NCBI GenBank assembly: GCA_023701135.1
Contig: JAMPXP010000001.1
Location: 186,001-250,000 of the forward strand
DNA length: 64,000 nucleotides
Direction: 5' to 3'
From: Desulfobacula sp.
GTDB taxonomy: Bacteria > Desulfobacterota > Desulfobacteria > Desulfobacterales > Desulfobacteraceae
Shown piece after piece: positions 25,680-33,424 of the stretch. The position numbers and the translations under genes are program-made. Position 1 is the stretch's first letter. Every line of letters begins with the position of its first letter. The notes beneath the pieces are model-generated. The model was given only the letters and a program-made list of their open reading frames with translations. It was not told the DNA's origin and did no database searches.

Positions 25680-27074
25680 TTACCTTGCTCCCCGGCCAAA
25701 AAGCACGGTTTTTACCGTACGCAGGATAATGATGGCATCCATGGCCAGGGACATATTTTTTATATAAAAAAGTTCATAGTTTAGTTTTTCAATGGCATCT
25801 TCAAGGGTGGCGCCATAATCATAGCATACCTGGGCCCAGCCCGTCAGTCCCGGTTTAACATTAAACCGCTGGGTATAAAAGGGGATTTGTTTTTCAAGCT
25901 CATCGGTAAAATGCTTTCGTTCCGGTCTCGGGCCCACAAGGCTCATTTTCCCGGTAAACACTTCACAAAGCTGGGGAAGTTCATCAATCCTGAATTTCCG
26001 GATAAATTTGCCCACCCTTGTGATCCGCGTATCATTGTCCTGGGCCCAGACCGGCCCTGTCAATTTTTCAGCATCAGCCCGCATGGACCTGAATTTGTGC
26101 ATCATATATTCTTTCTGGTGAAGCCCTACCCGGTCCTGAGAGAAAAAAACAGGCCCTCGGGAATCCATTTTGATCAGGATGGCGACAACCAGGAATAAAG
26201 GCGAAAAAAGGATGAGCATGATGGATGACAGCACGATATCTTCAATTCGTTTAAAAAAAGCCTGGGTCCGGGATTTTCGAAATCCTTCAGAAAAAATCAG
26301 CCAGGAAGGATTGATTTTGGTCACAAGGACCTTTCCGGTCAGCATTTCATAAAATGAGCTGCCCTCAATGACTTCAATCCCGGCAGTCCGGCATCGAATC
26401 AATTCGTCCGTTGGAAAAGCCCCTCTTCTTTCCTTTAAAGCCACCACCACCTTTTGTATCCCCATTTCCGAGGCGATCCGGCAAAGCTCTTTTTTTTCTT
26501 TTCGCACCGTCACATGATCCGGCAGGTCCATGGGATAATCCTCATCCTCGGAATCCGGGATCATGACGGAAACCGTGTATCCGCAATCAATGGTGCCGGC
26601 GATTTCTTTATATATGTCGGAGGCGAGGCTGCTGGACCCCAGGATAATGATGTGCTCGTTAAATATCCCCTTGTTCAGGACCTGGATATAGAGCAGCCGC
26701 CAACCGATGATAAAAATCAGCAGAAAACCAATGCTTAAAATAAAAATCTTTTGATCAATGATGGCTATGGGAAAAAAGAAATAGATAAAGGCCAGGGCAA
26801 TGGAGGTGATACCCAGGGCCTGAAGGAGCCGGATACCGGTTTCGGTAAATGTTGAGGAGACATCAAAATCATACAGGTCGTTGTAATACAGACAGATCTG
26901 ACAGATCAGGGTAATGAGCAGAATCCTCAAAACCAGCAGGGCATCATACAGATATGAATTGGAAAAGGTCAGAAGCACGGTAGCCAGGAGAACGGATCCA
27001 AAGATAATGAATCCTTCAAGAATGAAAAAGATGATATTTCTTATGGGAAAATACTGTTTTAAAAGCCTTAGCAT
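25680..27074 (-). CDS. Initiating sugar-phosphate transferase (EpsB/WbaP type)
   Basis: The protein has 464 residues, with N-terminal membrane helices (residues 12-115), a CoA-binding-like Rossmann region (ILGSSSLASDIYKEIAGT), and the C-terminal bacterial sugar transferase domain. The last shows SRGPVFFSQDRVGLHQKEY, KFRSMRADAEK, KFRIDELPQLCEVFTGKM and SLVGPRPERKHF. It loads the first sugar phosphate on undecaprenyl phosphate. It lies 21 nt after the kinase gene. Confidence 0.92.
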   Translation of the reverse strand: MLRLLKQYFPIRNIIFFILEGFIIFGSVLLATVLLTFSNSYLYDALLVLRILLITLICQICLYYNDLYDFDVSSTFTETGIRLLQALGITSIALAFIYFFFPIAIIDQKIFILSIGFLLIFIIGWRLLYIQVLNKGIFNEHIIILGSSSLASDIYKEIAGTIDCGYTVSVMIPDSEDEDYPMDLPDHVTVRKEKKELCRIASEMGIQKVVVALKERRGAFPTDELIRCRTAGIEVIEGSSFYEMLTGKVLVTKINPSWLIFSEGFRKSRTQAFFKRIEDIVLSSIMLILFSPLFLVVAILIKMDSRGPVFFSQDRVGLHQKEYMMHKFRSMRADAEKLTGPVWAQDNDTRITRVGKFIRKFRIDELPQLCEVFTGKMSLVGPRPERKHFTDELEKQIPFYTQRFNVKPGLTGWAQVCYDYGATLEDAIEKLNYELFYIKNMSLAMDAIIILRTVKTVLFGRGAR

Positions 27075-27094
27075 GTTTTAAAAGAGATCCCTAA

Positions 27095-27964
27095 TTATTT
27101 GCCGTACCCGTATCCGTATTTGTAATATCCGTATCCGTAACCGGCTCTCTTTTCAGCAAAATTCTGAACCACGCCGATGATTTTTTCCCTGCCGTAAATA
27201 TTAATAATATCCTCAACATCTTTTTTCCGGGTTTTTCCGTGGCGGATCACCATGAGAACCCCATCCACCTGACGGACAATGGCGTTTGCTTCGGATGTGA
27301 TATAAGGGGGCGGCGTATCAATAATAATATACCGGTCGCTGTAGCGTAATCTGACTTCATGGATAAGCCTTCTCATCTGCTCTGAAGATAAGAGTTCCGA
27401 TGGGTTTTTCGGTATGGTACCGGCCGGCAGAATGGTGAGCTTGTTGATAAAGGTTTTCACAAGCAGGGAAGACAAGGGTTTGGCCTGGGATAAATATTCG
27501 CTCAAACCCGGTCCCTGGGGCAGATTAAAAATAGAATGAATTTTGGGGGAACGAAGGTCGCAGTCCATTAAAAGGACGTGTTCATCAATGTTCTGGGCAA
27601 TACTGACGGCAAGGTTGGAGGCGACAAAGGATTTTCCCTCCCCCGGGGAAGCACTGGTGATCATGATGCTCCGGGGCGGGGTTCCCTTTTCCGGGAAAAG
27701 GATATTGTTCTTTAAAAGTCTGAATTGCTCTGCTTCAATGGAATTTGGGTTTGTGAGGGTAACAAGGGATGCATTCAAATTCTGCGGAAGATCAAAGTCA
27801 TCTTCTTCCTTGGAAAAAGTGGTTTTATGATCAACCCTCTCGGCCGATTCCTCTATAGAATCCTTCTGTCTTTGCGCGTCGCTTGAAAATGGTATGTTCT
27901 GATCTTGGATACCGTCAGAAGAAATATGTTTTGATTTTTCCAGTGCTTCAAAAATCTTACCCAA
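27095..27964 (-). CDS. CpsD/CapB-type tyrosine autokinase
   Basis: The protein has 289 residues. Walker A is ITSASPGEGKSFVASNL (about residue 103), Walker A' is LLMDCDLRSPKIHSIF, and Walker B is YIIIDTPPPYITSEA. The C-terminus is a Tyr/Gly cluster (YGYGYYKYGYGYG), the expected autophosphorylation site. It works with the adjacent Wzz-type protein to control polymer length and export. It lacks a membrane part, so it is the split two-protein arrangement. Confidence 0.92.
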   Translation of the reverse strand: MGKIFEALEKSKHISSDGIQDQNIPFSSDAQRQKDSIEESAERVDHKTTFSKEEDDFDLPQNLNASLVTLTNPNSIEAEQFRLLKNNILFPEKGTPPRSIMITSASPGEGKSFVASNLAVSIAQNIDEHVLLMDCDLRSPKIHSIFNLPQGPGLSEYLSQAKPLSSLLVKTFINKLTILPAGTIPKNPSELLSSEQMRRLIHEVRLRYSDRYIIIDTPPPYITSEANAIVRQVDGVLMVIRHGKTRKKDVEDIINIYGREKIIGVVQNFAEKRAGYGYGYYKYGYGYGK

Positions 27965-27980
27965 TTTTATTGCCCCCGGA

Positions 27981-29627
27981 TTAAATATTTAAGGTTGATT
28001 TGATAAAATTGATGGTCCGATCCAGACCCTTGTAGTTCAAAATCGCAAAAAAGCTGAGAAAAATGACAGCATAGGCGCTGAAACAGGCAAAAGCAACCAG
28101 CTCGATTTTTCTTTTTGCTCTGTCCCGGGGCCATTTCATGGGCGGGATCGCAGCAAGGATTTTCAGCCCGAGATCCTTTTCAATCTGCTCCTCCCTCCGG
28201 ATGGACGAGTCAAATATTTCCAGTAAAAAGATACCCCCGGCGCCGATGCCGAGACCGGAGGCAATGGAAAGCAAAAACAGCAATTTCACATTGGGGGATA
28301 TGGGTCTTTCAGGCAACCGGGCATGGTCCAGTATCCTGAACTGTTCACCCTTCTGCTTTTTCTCCATATTGACGGACAACTCTGCTTCCAGCTTTCGGTC
28401 GAGAAGAGAATTAAAAACCGTCTGGATATTGGTATAATCCCGTTGCAGGGATTGAAGTTCAAGCTCCCGTTTGGGGGTATCTTCCACCCTTGTCTGATAT
28501 TGTTTCATCTGCTGTTCCAGATTGGCGATATCCGATTCGATTTTTTGAATTTCAGTTCGGATCTGTTTAACCTGGGCACCCTGCTGCATGGCGGCAAAAT
28601 TAGGCATCTGAGCCGCCATATCACCGGGCTTGGAAGTTTCAGGATTGACCTCAGCTTCGGCGGCAGCCTTGGCCTTATTCTCTTCAATGGAAGTGGTAAG
28701 CTTTTCTATGATTTTTTTAATCTTGCGGGCATCGGGATGTTTGTCCGTATATTTGAGCAGAAGGGCCTCATATTCCTTTTGGGCCGCTGCCAGTTTCTGT
28801 TCATCCTCCGATGAGCCGAGGGAATCTTCTTCAAAATCCATGGAAGAAAAAGAATCGGTCATGGTTTGCGATGCCATTTCACTGGATTGGGCGATCTGGG
28901 CCTGAAGCAGGTTCAAAGCATTCCTGGCCTGGGCCAAGGCTTCATTTTTTATGGTAATCTGCTGCTGAAGCCTGTCCAGGGTTCTGAGATTGGTTTCAAT
29001 CTCATCCGGGAGGCCGCCCATGTGCTGGGTGCGGTATTCAGCAAGCTGTTTTTCCCGTTCTTCAAGATTTTTCCGGGTTTTTTCCAGTTCAGAGTCCAGA
29101 AATTCGCTGGTGCCGACGGCCTGGGCTTCCCGGACCTTTAAATTTTCGTCCATGAAAAAACTGGCCAGGGTATTGGCAATTCTCATGACCGTCTGGGGGT
29201 CATCCCCCTGAAAGACGATGGAAAAGGCTTCTGCATCGGATCTGGTTCTTTCGATCTTGACCTGGACCCGCTTTCTTAGGGCAGCCACCTGGTCTTCCAG
29301 ATACATGCCCTTGGCATCGGCAAACAGTCCAAACTGTTCAATGATTTTTTCGAGATTGCTCCGGCTTAGAATCTGCTGGGATATGGTACTGATTCTTTCG
29401 TTGATGGTGGAGGTGACAACGGATCTGACATAATTCGTCGGCACCCTCTGGGGTTGAACAAGAATCAAGGTAGAGGCTTCATAGGTTTTCCCGGCCGTGA
29501 GGGTATAAAACAACCCCAGGGTCATGGTGATACAAAAGGGGATAAGAATAAACCATCTTCTCCGGATGATAATTTCCAGGATCTGATCCGGCTTAATCGG
29601 CATCTGAGATTGAAACTGATCGGCCAT
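27981..29627 (-). CDS. Chain-length determinant, Wzz/GNVR family, exosortase type
   Basis: The protein has 548 residues, with an N-terminal Wzz domain and membrane helix (residues 25-50, RRWFILIPFCITMTLGLFY) and long periplasmic coiled coils (residues 170-420, rich in E, Q and K). The GNVR-type end has the second helix and SIRREEQIEKDLGLKILAAI. An additional hydrophobic helix follows near residue 520. It is the first gene of the long minus-strand operon, starting 47 nt after the predicted transcription start. It partners the CpsD-type kinase downstream. Confidence 0.92.
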   Translation of the reverse strand: MADQFQSQMPIKPDQILEIIIRRRWFILIPFCITMTLGLFYTLTAGKTYEASTLILVQPQRVPTNYVRSVVTSTINERISTISQQILSRSNLEKIIEQFGLFADAKGMYLEDQVAALRKRVQVKIERTRSDAEAFSIVFQGDDPQTVMRIANTLASFFMDENLKVREAQAVGTSEFLDSELEKTRKNLEEREKQLAEYRTQHMGGLPDEIETNLRTLDRLQQQITIKNEALAQARNALNLLQAQIAQSSEMASQTMTDSFSSMDFEEDSLGSSEDEQKLAAAQKEYEALLLKYTDKHPDARKIKKIIEKLTTSIEENKAKAAAEAEVNPETSKPGDMAAQMPNFAAMQQGAQVKQIRTEIQKIESDIANLEQQMKQYQTRVEDTPKRELELQSLQRDYTNIQTVFNSLLDRKLEAELSVNMEKKQKGEQFRILDHARLPERPISPNVKLLFLLSIASGLGIGAGGIFLLEIFDSSIRREEQIEKDLGLKILAAIPPMKWPRDRAKRKIELVAFACFSAYAVIFLSFFAILNYKGLDRTINFIKSTLNI

Positions 29628-29662
29628 GGTATTTCCCAGTAAAAAGTTAAGTTTTTGGTTCT

Positions 29663-29682
29663 ATGACATCTGAAGCTGTCAT
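29663..29682. promoter_or_regulatory. Palindrome at the operon start site (candidate operator)
   Basis: ATGACA-N8-TGTCAT, perfect arms at 29663-29668 and 29677-29682. It spans from the -10 edge to the predicted transcription start of the polysaccharide operon, a usual place for a repressor. Confidence 0.45.
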
Positions 29683-29709
29683 TCTTCATCAAGATTGATT
29701 TTTTGTCAA
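29681..29709 (-). promoter_or_regulatory. Sigma-70-like promoter of the polysaccharide/exosortase operon
   Basis: TTGACA (perfect -35, 29704-29709), 17-bp spacer, AAGAAT (4/6 match to -10, 29681-29686). The start would lie near 29674, giving a leader of about 47 nt to the Wzz-type gene. No other good promoter was seen in the minus-strand gaps down to gene 1, although gaps are small and internal promoters are possible. Confidence 0.6.
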
Positions 29710-29723
29710 CCCAAAAATCAATC
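29693..29723. promoter_or_regulatory. Perfect 11-bp inverted repeat around the -35 (candidate operator)
   Basis: GATTGATTTTT (29693-29703) and AAAAATCAATC (29713-29723) with a 9-bp spacer that contains the -35 hexamer. A dimeric regulator bound here would cover the -35 box. An 11-bp perfect match is unlikely by chance even in AT-rich DNA. Confidence 0.5.
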
Positions 29724-29861
29724 AAACTGTTTAATAATAAGGTTTTTAGAATGTTAAATGAACAAAATTGTTTTACATTTGCTTCAAAAATTAATTTATG
29801 CTAAAAAATCACCCATATATTGAGTCAAGACTTCATTAATCGATAAAAAGACGGATGCCCT

Positions 29862-32222
29862 ATGAAAATCAAATTTCTCCTGCCAGGTCCTTTCGCTTAT
29901 CTTTCTGTTCTTTGTCTTTTCTGCCTGATCGCTTCCTGCTCATCTCCCCAGGATGATATGACCCGGCATTTGGAAAACGCCAGGAAATATTTTACAGCGA
30001 AAGAATTTGAAAACGCCAAAATAGAATTTCAGAATGCGATTCAACTGGACCCTCAAAATGATACGGCTCATTTTGAATTGGGCGAAACCTATGTTCATCT
30101 TCAAGATCCGGTAAAAGCGGCCGCATCCTTTTCCCAGGCCGTTACCGCCAATCCGGACAATATTAAGGCAAGACTGCGGCTGGGTCAGATTCTTTTGCTG
30201 GCAAAGGAAACAAAACAGGCAAGGGATGCCGTCAATGAAATCCTGGAAAAACAGCCTGAAAATGTGGAAGCCATGCACCTCTTGTCCAGCATCCAGATCC
30301 AGGAGAGAAACCTGCCCCTGGCGGTCAAAACCCTGGAAAAGGCCATCACCATGGCTCCCTCCGATGCCCGGACCTATCTTTTTCTGGCCCACCTGCTCTA
30401 CGCCATGAACCGTCTGGACGAAGCCGAACCCTATTATCTCAAAACCATTGAACTGGATAAGACCCTGAGGGCACCCTATATGGAGCTGGCCGCCTTATAC
30501 CGGCAGAAAGGGGAGATGGATAAAATAGAACCCCTGATCCATCAATGGGTGGCGGTTCCCGGCGACCAGGTCCAGAAAAGCAATGACCTTGGCCGTTTTC
30601 AGGAAAGCCGGGGGCAATTGGATCAGGCGGAAAAAACCTATCTGGACGCTTCCGCCAATAATCCTAAAAATTCCGAAGCCCTTGTGAATCTGGGATCTTT
30701 CTATGCCAGGCAGAAAAAAAATGATAAGGCTCTGGACGTTTTTTTAAAGGCCTTGAATTTAGACAAGGCCAACCCGGATATCCAGGCCTCCATTGCCACG
30801 ATTTCCTTTGAAGAAAAAAAATATGAAGCGGCTGAAAAGGCTGTTGATGAAATTTTGGCCAAGGACCAGAACCATGAGCAGGCCAATTTTCTCAAAGGCC
30901 GGCTCCATGTGAATCGAAAAGACTTTTCCGCTGCACTGAAACATTTCGACACCGTCATCGGGGGAGCTCCGGACCATGCGGCGGCCCGGTATTTCAAGGC
31001 ATTATGCCTTCTGGACAAAGGGCAGTCGGATCTGCCGGGCCAGGATCTTTTCCGGGTTGCGGCCGGGTATAAGACCGCTGAATCATGGGAGCAGAAACTG
31101 GCAAAGGATGAACTCCTGCGGGCCGTGCAGATTGATCCCGGATTCATCAATGCCCGGCTCCTCCTGGTTGATATGAGCCTGAACGAAAAAGATGTCAAAT
31201 CCGCCGGTCAGCACATTGCCGACGTCTTTCAAAGGGATCCGCAGAACCTTCAGGCCATGATTCTGGCAGGACGATTAAAAATACTGGAAAATGATCTGGC
31301 CGGGGCTGAAAAAATTTATCTGGCCATCCTGGAACGTGATCCCAAATTTGCTTCGGGTTATGTTTCCCTCGGCCTTGCCCTCCACGGCATGAAAAAAAAC
31401 AAAGAGGCCCTGGAGGCCTTTGATAAGGCCTTGTCCATAAACCCGAATCAAATGGATGCCCTGAATTATAAGGTCAGCATCCATATGCAGACAAAAGATG
31501 TTAAAAAGGCCCTGGAAACCTGTGAGACCCATCGAGGCAAATTTGAACCCGCCTCCCCTTCCCTTGCCATCATCGATCTCATCCAGGGGAAAATATTCAT
31601 GACCACGGGCAAGGTTGAAACGGCAGGGGCCTATTTTGAAAAAGCCCTTGAGCGGCTTCCCACACTATCTGCCCCCTATGAAGAATTAGGCGCCGTCTAT
31701 GAATATCAAAAGGATATGGCCCGGGCCATTGAAACCTATGAAAAATTAGTGAAGCTGAATCCGGATTATCTGCCCACCTATTTAAACCTGAGCCGGATCT
31801 ATAAAAACCAGGGGGACACGGCAAAGGCCCAGAAATATCTCAAGGATGCCCTTGCCATCCAGTCTGACTATGCCCCGGCCGCCAATAATCTGGCCTATCT
31901 GCTGGCCGAAGGTAAATCCTCCCTTTACGAGGCCCTGCGCCTGGCCAAGATTGCCCGGGACAAAGACCCGAAAAACCCGGATTATCTGGATACCCTGGGA
32001 TGGATTTATTATCTCCAGGGCAGCTATGACCTGGCTATGCGGGAACTGGAGGACAGCATCGATATCAATCCGAAAAATCCCGTCACCCATTACCATCTGG
32101 GCTGGGCCTATTACGATACCCAGAAATTTGAAGATGCCAGAAAGCACATGCGAACAGCCCTTGAGCTGGATCCTGAATTCAAGGGAGCGGACAAGGCAAG
32201 GGATGTTTTAGGGGAGGAATAA
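29862..32222 (+). CDS. prsT: TPR-repeat lipoprotein, PrsT-like, exosortase-associated
   Basis: The protein has 786 residues. It starts with a lipoprotein signal peptide ending IASC (Cys26). The rest is a stack of about 18-20 tetratricopeptide repeats (for example KIEFQNAIQLDPQNDTAHFE, ALEAFDKALSINPNQMDALN, AMRELEDSIDINPKNPVTHY). It matches the PEP-CTERM-system TPR protein family in length and lipobox. It is probably anchored at the outer or inner membrane facing the periplasm and serves as a scaffold for polysaccharide or PEP-CTERM export. It is divergent from the polysaccharide operon, sharing the 234-bp gap; I see no convincing plus-strand promoter there. Confidence 0.88.
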   Translation: MKIKFLLPGPFAYLSVLCLFCLIASCSSPQDDMTRHLENARKYFTAKEFENAKIEFQNAIQLDPQNDTAHFELGETYVHLQDPVKAAASFSQAVTANPDNIKARLRLGQILLLAKETKQARDAVNEILEKQPENVEAMHLLSSIQIQERNLPLAVKTLEKAITMAPSDARTYLFLAHLLYAMNRLDEAEPYYLKTIELDKTLRAPYMELAALYRQKGEMDKIEPLIHQWVAVPGDQVQKSNDLGRFQESRGQLDQAEKTYLDASANNPKNSEALVNLGSFYARQKKNDKALDVFLKALNLDKANPDIQASIATISFEEKKYEAAEKAVDEILAKDQNHEQANFLKGRLHVNRKDFSAALKHFDTVIGGAPDHAAARYFKALCLLDKGQSDLPGQDLFRVAAGYKTAESWEQKLAKDELLRAVQIDPGFINARLLLVDMSLNEKDVKSAGQHIADVFQRDPQNLQAMILAGRLKILENDLAGAEKIYLAILERDPKFASGYVSLGLALHGMKKNKEALEAFDKALSINPNQMDALNYKVSIHMQTKDVKKALETCETHRGKFEPASPSLAIIDLIQGKIFMTTGKVETAGAYFEKALERLPTLSAPYEELGAVYEYQKDMARAIETYEKLVKLNPDYLPTYLNLSRIYKNQGDTAKAQKYLKDALAIQSDYAPAANNLAYLLAEGKSSLYEALRLAKIARDKDPKNPDYLDTLGWIYYLQGSYDLAMRELEDSIDINPKNPVTHYHLGWAYYDTQKFEDARKHMRTALELDPEFKGADKARDVLGEE

Positions 32223-32245
32223 GATGCCGGCCTTACAAAAGCAGA

Positions 32246-32275
32246 GAGGGCTAAGAAACGATTTTCTTAGCCCTC
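32246..32275. terminator. Hairpin between convergent prsT and PEP-CTERM genes
   Basis: A 13-bp perfect stem GAGGGCTAAGAAA / TTTCTTAGCCCTC with a 4-nt loop. There is no long T-run on either side (only short T tracts), so it may act as a bidirectional, partly factor-dependent terminator for the converging genes. Confidence 0.6.
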
Positions 32276-32304
32276 ATTGGGAGCGATGAAAGAATGAATC
32301 TTTG

Positions 32305-33042
32305 TTAAGCGATATTGGTTTTCTTCCGCATTCTTGAAGCAAGCCCCAGAAGCCCTGCACCAAAGAGCATCAGGGTGGCAGGTTCGGGAACGGCATCACC
32401 GGGGGTGCTTGTGGTAATCTTAAGTGTTATTCCACTATTATAAAAATGACAATCCGGATCAAATCCAAGACCGAAAATCGTATGAGCCGCATATTCGTTT
32501 ATTTTTTCCAAGCTGGCAAACGATGTCGCTTGAAATGACCCTCCCTTCAAATAGGTTGGATCGCTTAAACTGCTTTTAAAAGATGCTCCTGAAGCATTAA
32601 TAGTAACCGTAATATTCATGCCATCATTACTTTCAGTTAGATTACCGGTAGCTCTATCCCAAAGTTCATCCTTATTCAAATCATTAAACTGGAATAACAA
32701 GGGTGCTGTATTAAAATAATTAGAGAATCCTGGCGTACTGTCAGTATATTCTTTAACCGTAGCATAAGATGGGTTCAAAAGGCTGACATAAAGGACATTG
32801 GCTGCATTGTCCCAGTTACGAATATTGTCAAAAATCAAAGAAAACTCTGTGATAGTTTCGTTATCTTCTAAATCCAAATCGATTCCCCATCTATAGGCCT
32901 TGGCATGATCCAAATCATTTAAATCATTGTCGCCAAACTCATTGCCTGAAGGGTAATAATAGTGTTCAGATGCAGACACAAGTCCATTCAGCATTAAAAC
33001 CACCAACATCCCCGCCAACACTGACAACCAAGTTTTTTTCAT
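32305..33042 (-). CDS. PEP-CTERM protein, exosortase substrate
   Basis: The protein has 245 residues from the ATG at 33042, chosen because GGAGG lies 4 nt before it; the longer frame has no such site. It has an N-terminal signal peptide (MKKTWLSVLAGMLVVLMLNG, cleavage near VSA). The C-terminal tripartite signal is VPEP (about residues 218-221), the hydrophobic ATLMLFGAGLLGLA and the basic SRMRKK. The exosortase at 20390-21259 should process it. The central part (DLDHAKAYRWGIDLDLEDNE, NLTESNDGMNITVTINASG) is beta-rich and has no enzyme motif that I recognise; it is probably a secreted matrix or surface protein. Confidence 0.9.
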   Translation of the reverse strand: MKKTWLSVLAGMLVVLMLNGLVSASEHYYYPSGNEFGDNDLNDLDHAKAYRWGIDLDLEDNETITEFSLIFDNIRNWDNAANVLYVSLLNPSYATVKEYTDSTPGFSNYFNTAPLLFQFNDLNKDELWDRATGNLTESNDGMNITVTINASGASFKSSLSDPTYLKGGSFQATSFASLEKINEYAAHTIFGLGFDPDCHFYNSGITLKITTSTPGDAVPEPATLMLFGAGLLGLASRMRKKTNIA

Positions 33043-33066
33043 CATTCCTCCAAATTTATTTGCCCC

Positions 33067-33096
33067 AATATATATCATATTAAAATCCATAATCAA
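33067..33096 (-). promoter_or_regulatory. Candidate sigma-70 promoter of the PEP-CTERM gene
   Basis: TTGATT (33091-33096), 18-bp spacer, TATATT (33067-33072). It would start transcription near 33060 with a short leader carrying GGAGG. It is an alternative to the sigma-54-like site upstream; the sequence alone does not decide. Confidence 0.4.
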
Positions 33097-33124
33097 TTTA
33101 AATTTCATGTTGAATTCAAAATAA

Positions 33125-33140
33125 AGCAAGATGCATACCG
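33125..33140 (-). promoter_or_regulatory. Candidate sigma-54 promoter of the PEP-CTERM gene
   Basis: On the minus strand CGGTATGCATCTTGCT: GG, exactly 10 bp, then GC, with the -12 part TTGCT perfect and three mismatches in the -24 part. Sigma-54 control of PEP-CTERM genes by the PrsK/PrsR system is known in other exosortase bacteria. No PrsK/PrsR is in this window. Confidence 0.38.
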
Positions 33141-33424
33141 AGCTGTAAAATTTTTATGGCCTGCAAGCGCCCTCCATCCATTATCGATGCATTTGGGCTT
33201 GAAAATCAGCTTTCTGGAATTGACCTTTTTTGACCTGATCCGGACAAAAAATGAAATTCTCACAAATCAACCGGCTCCATCAGAGTCTAAAATAAAAAGT
33301 TTATGAAAACAATTTCCTATTTTTGTGAAATTAATTGCCTAAAATTGTAAAAAAAACTTCTTAGTCTCAGTCCTGCCTTTGAGGAGCTGAAAATCAATAA
33401 TTGACAACTCTTGTTTAAGGTTTT

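Larger units (their letters stand above)
33043..33424. other. Intergenic region between PEP-CTERM gene and pepN
   Basis: AT-rich 382 bp between divergent genes. It holds the candidate promoters of the PEP-CTERM gene listed separately. Toward pepN I see only TTGACA at about 33402, too close to the start codon to be its -35. No RNA gene, repeat or further reading frame with a ribosome site is evident. Confidence 0.5.

Noticed and set aside
29803-29818. Sigma-54 site for the polysaccharide operon (GG-N10-GC on the minus strand)
   Set aside because: The -12 part reads TAGCA and the -24 part matches only at GG; a better TTGACA promoter lies closer to the first gene.
33402-33424. TTGACA as the -35 of pepN
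   Set aside because: With a 17-bp spacer the start would lie downstream of the pepN ATG, which has its own AAGG site; probably chance.
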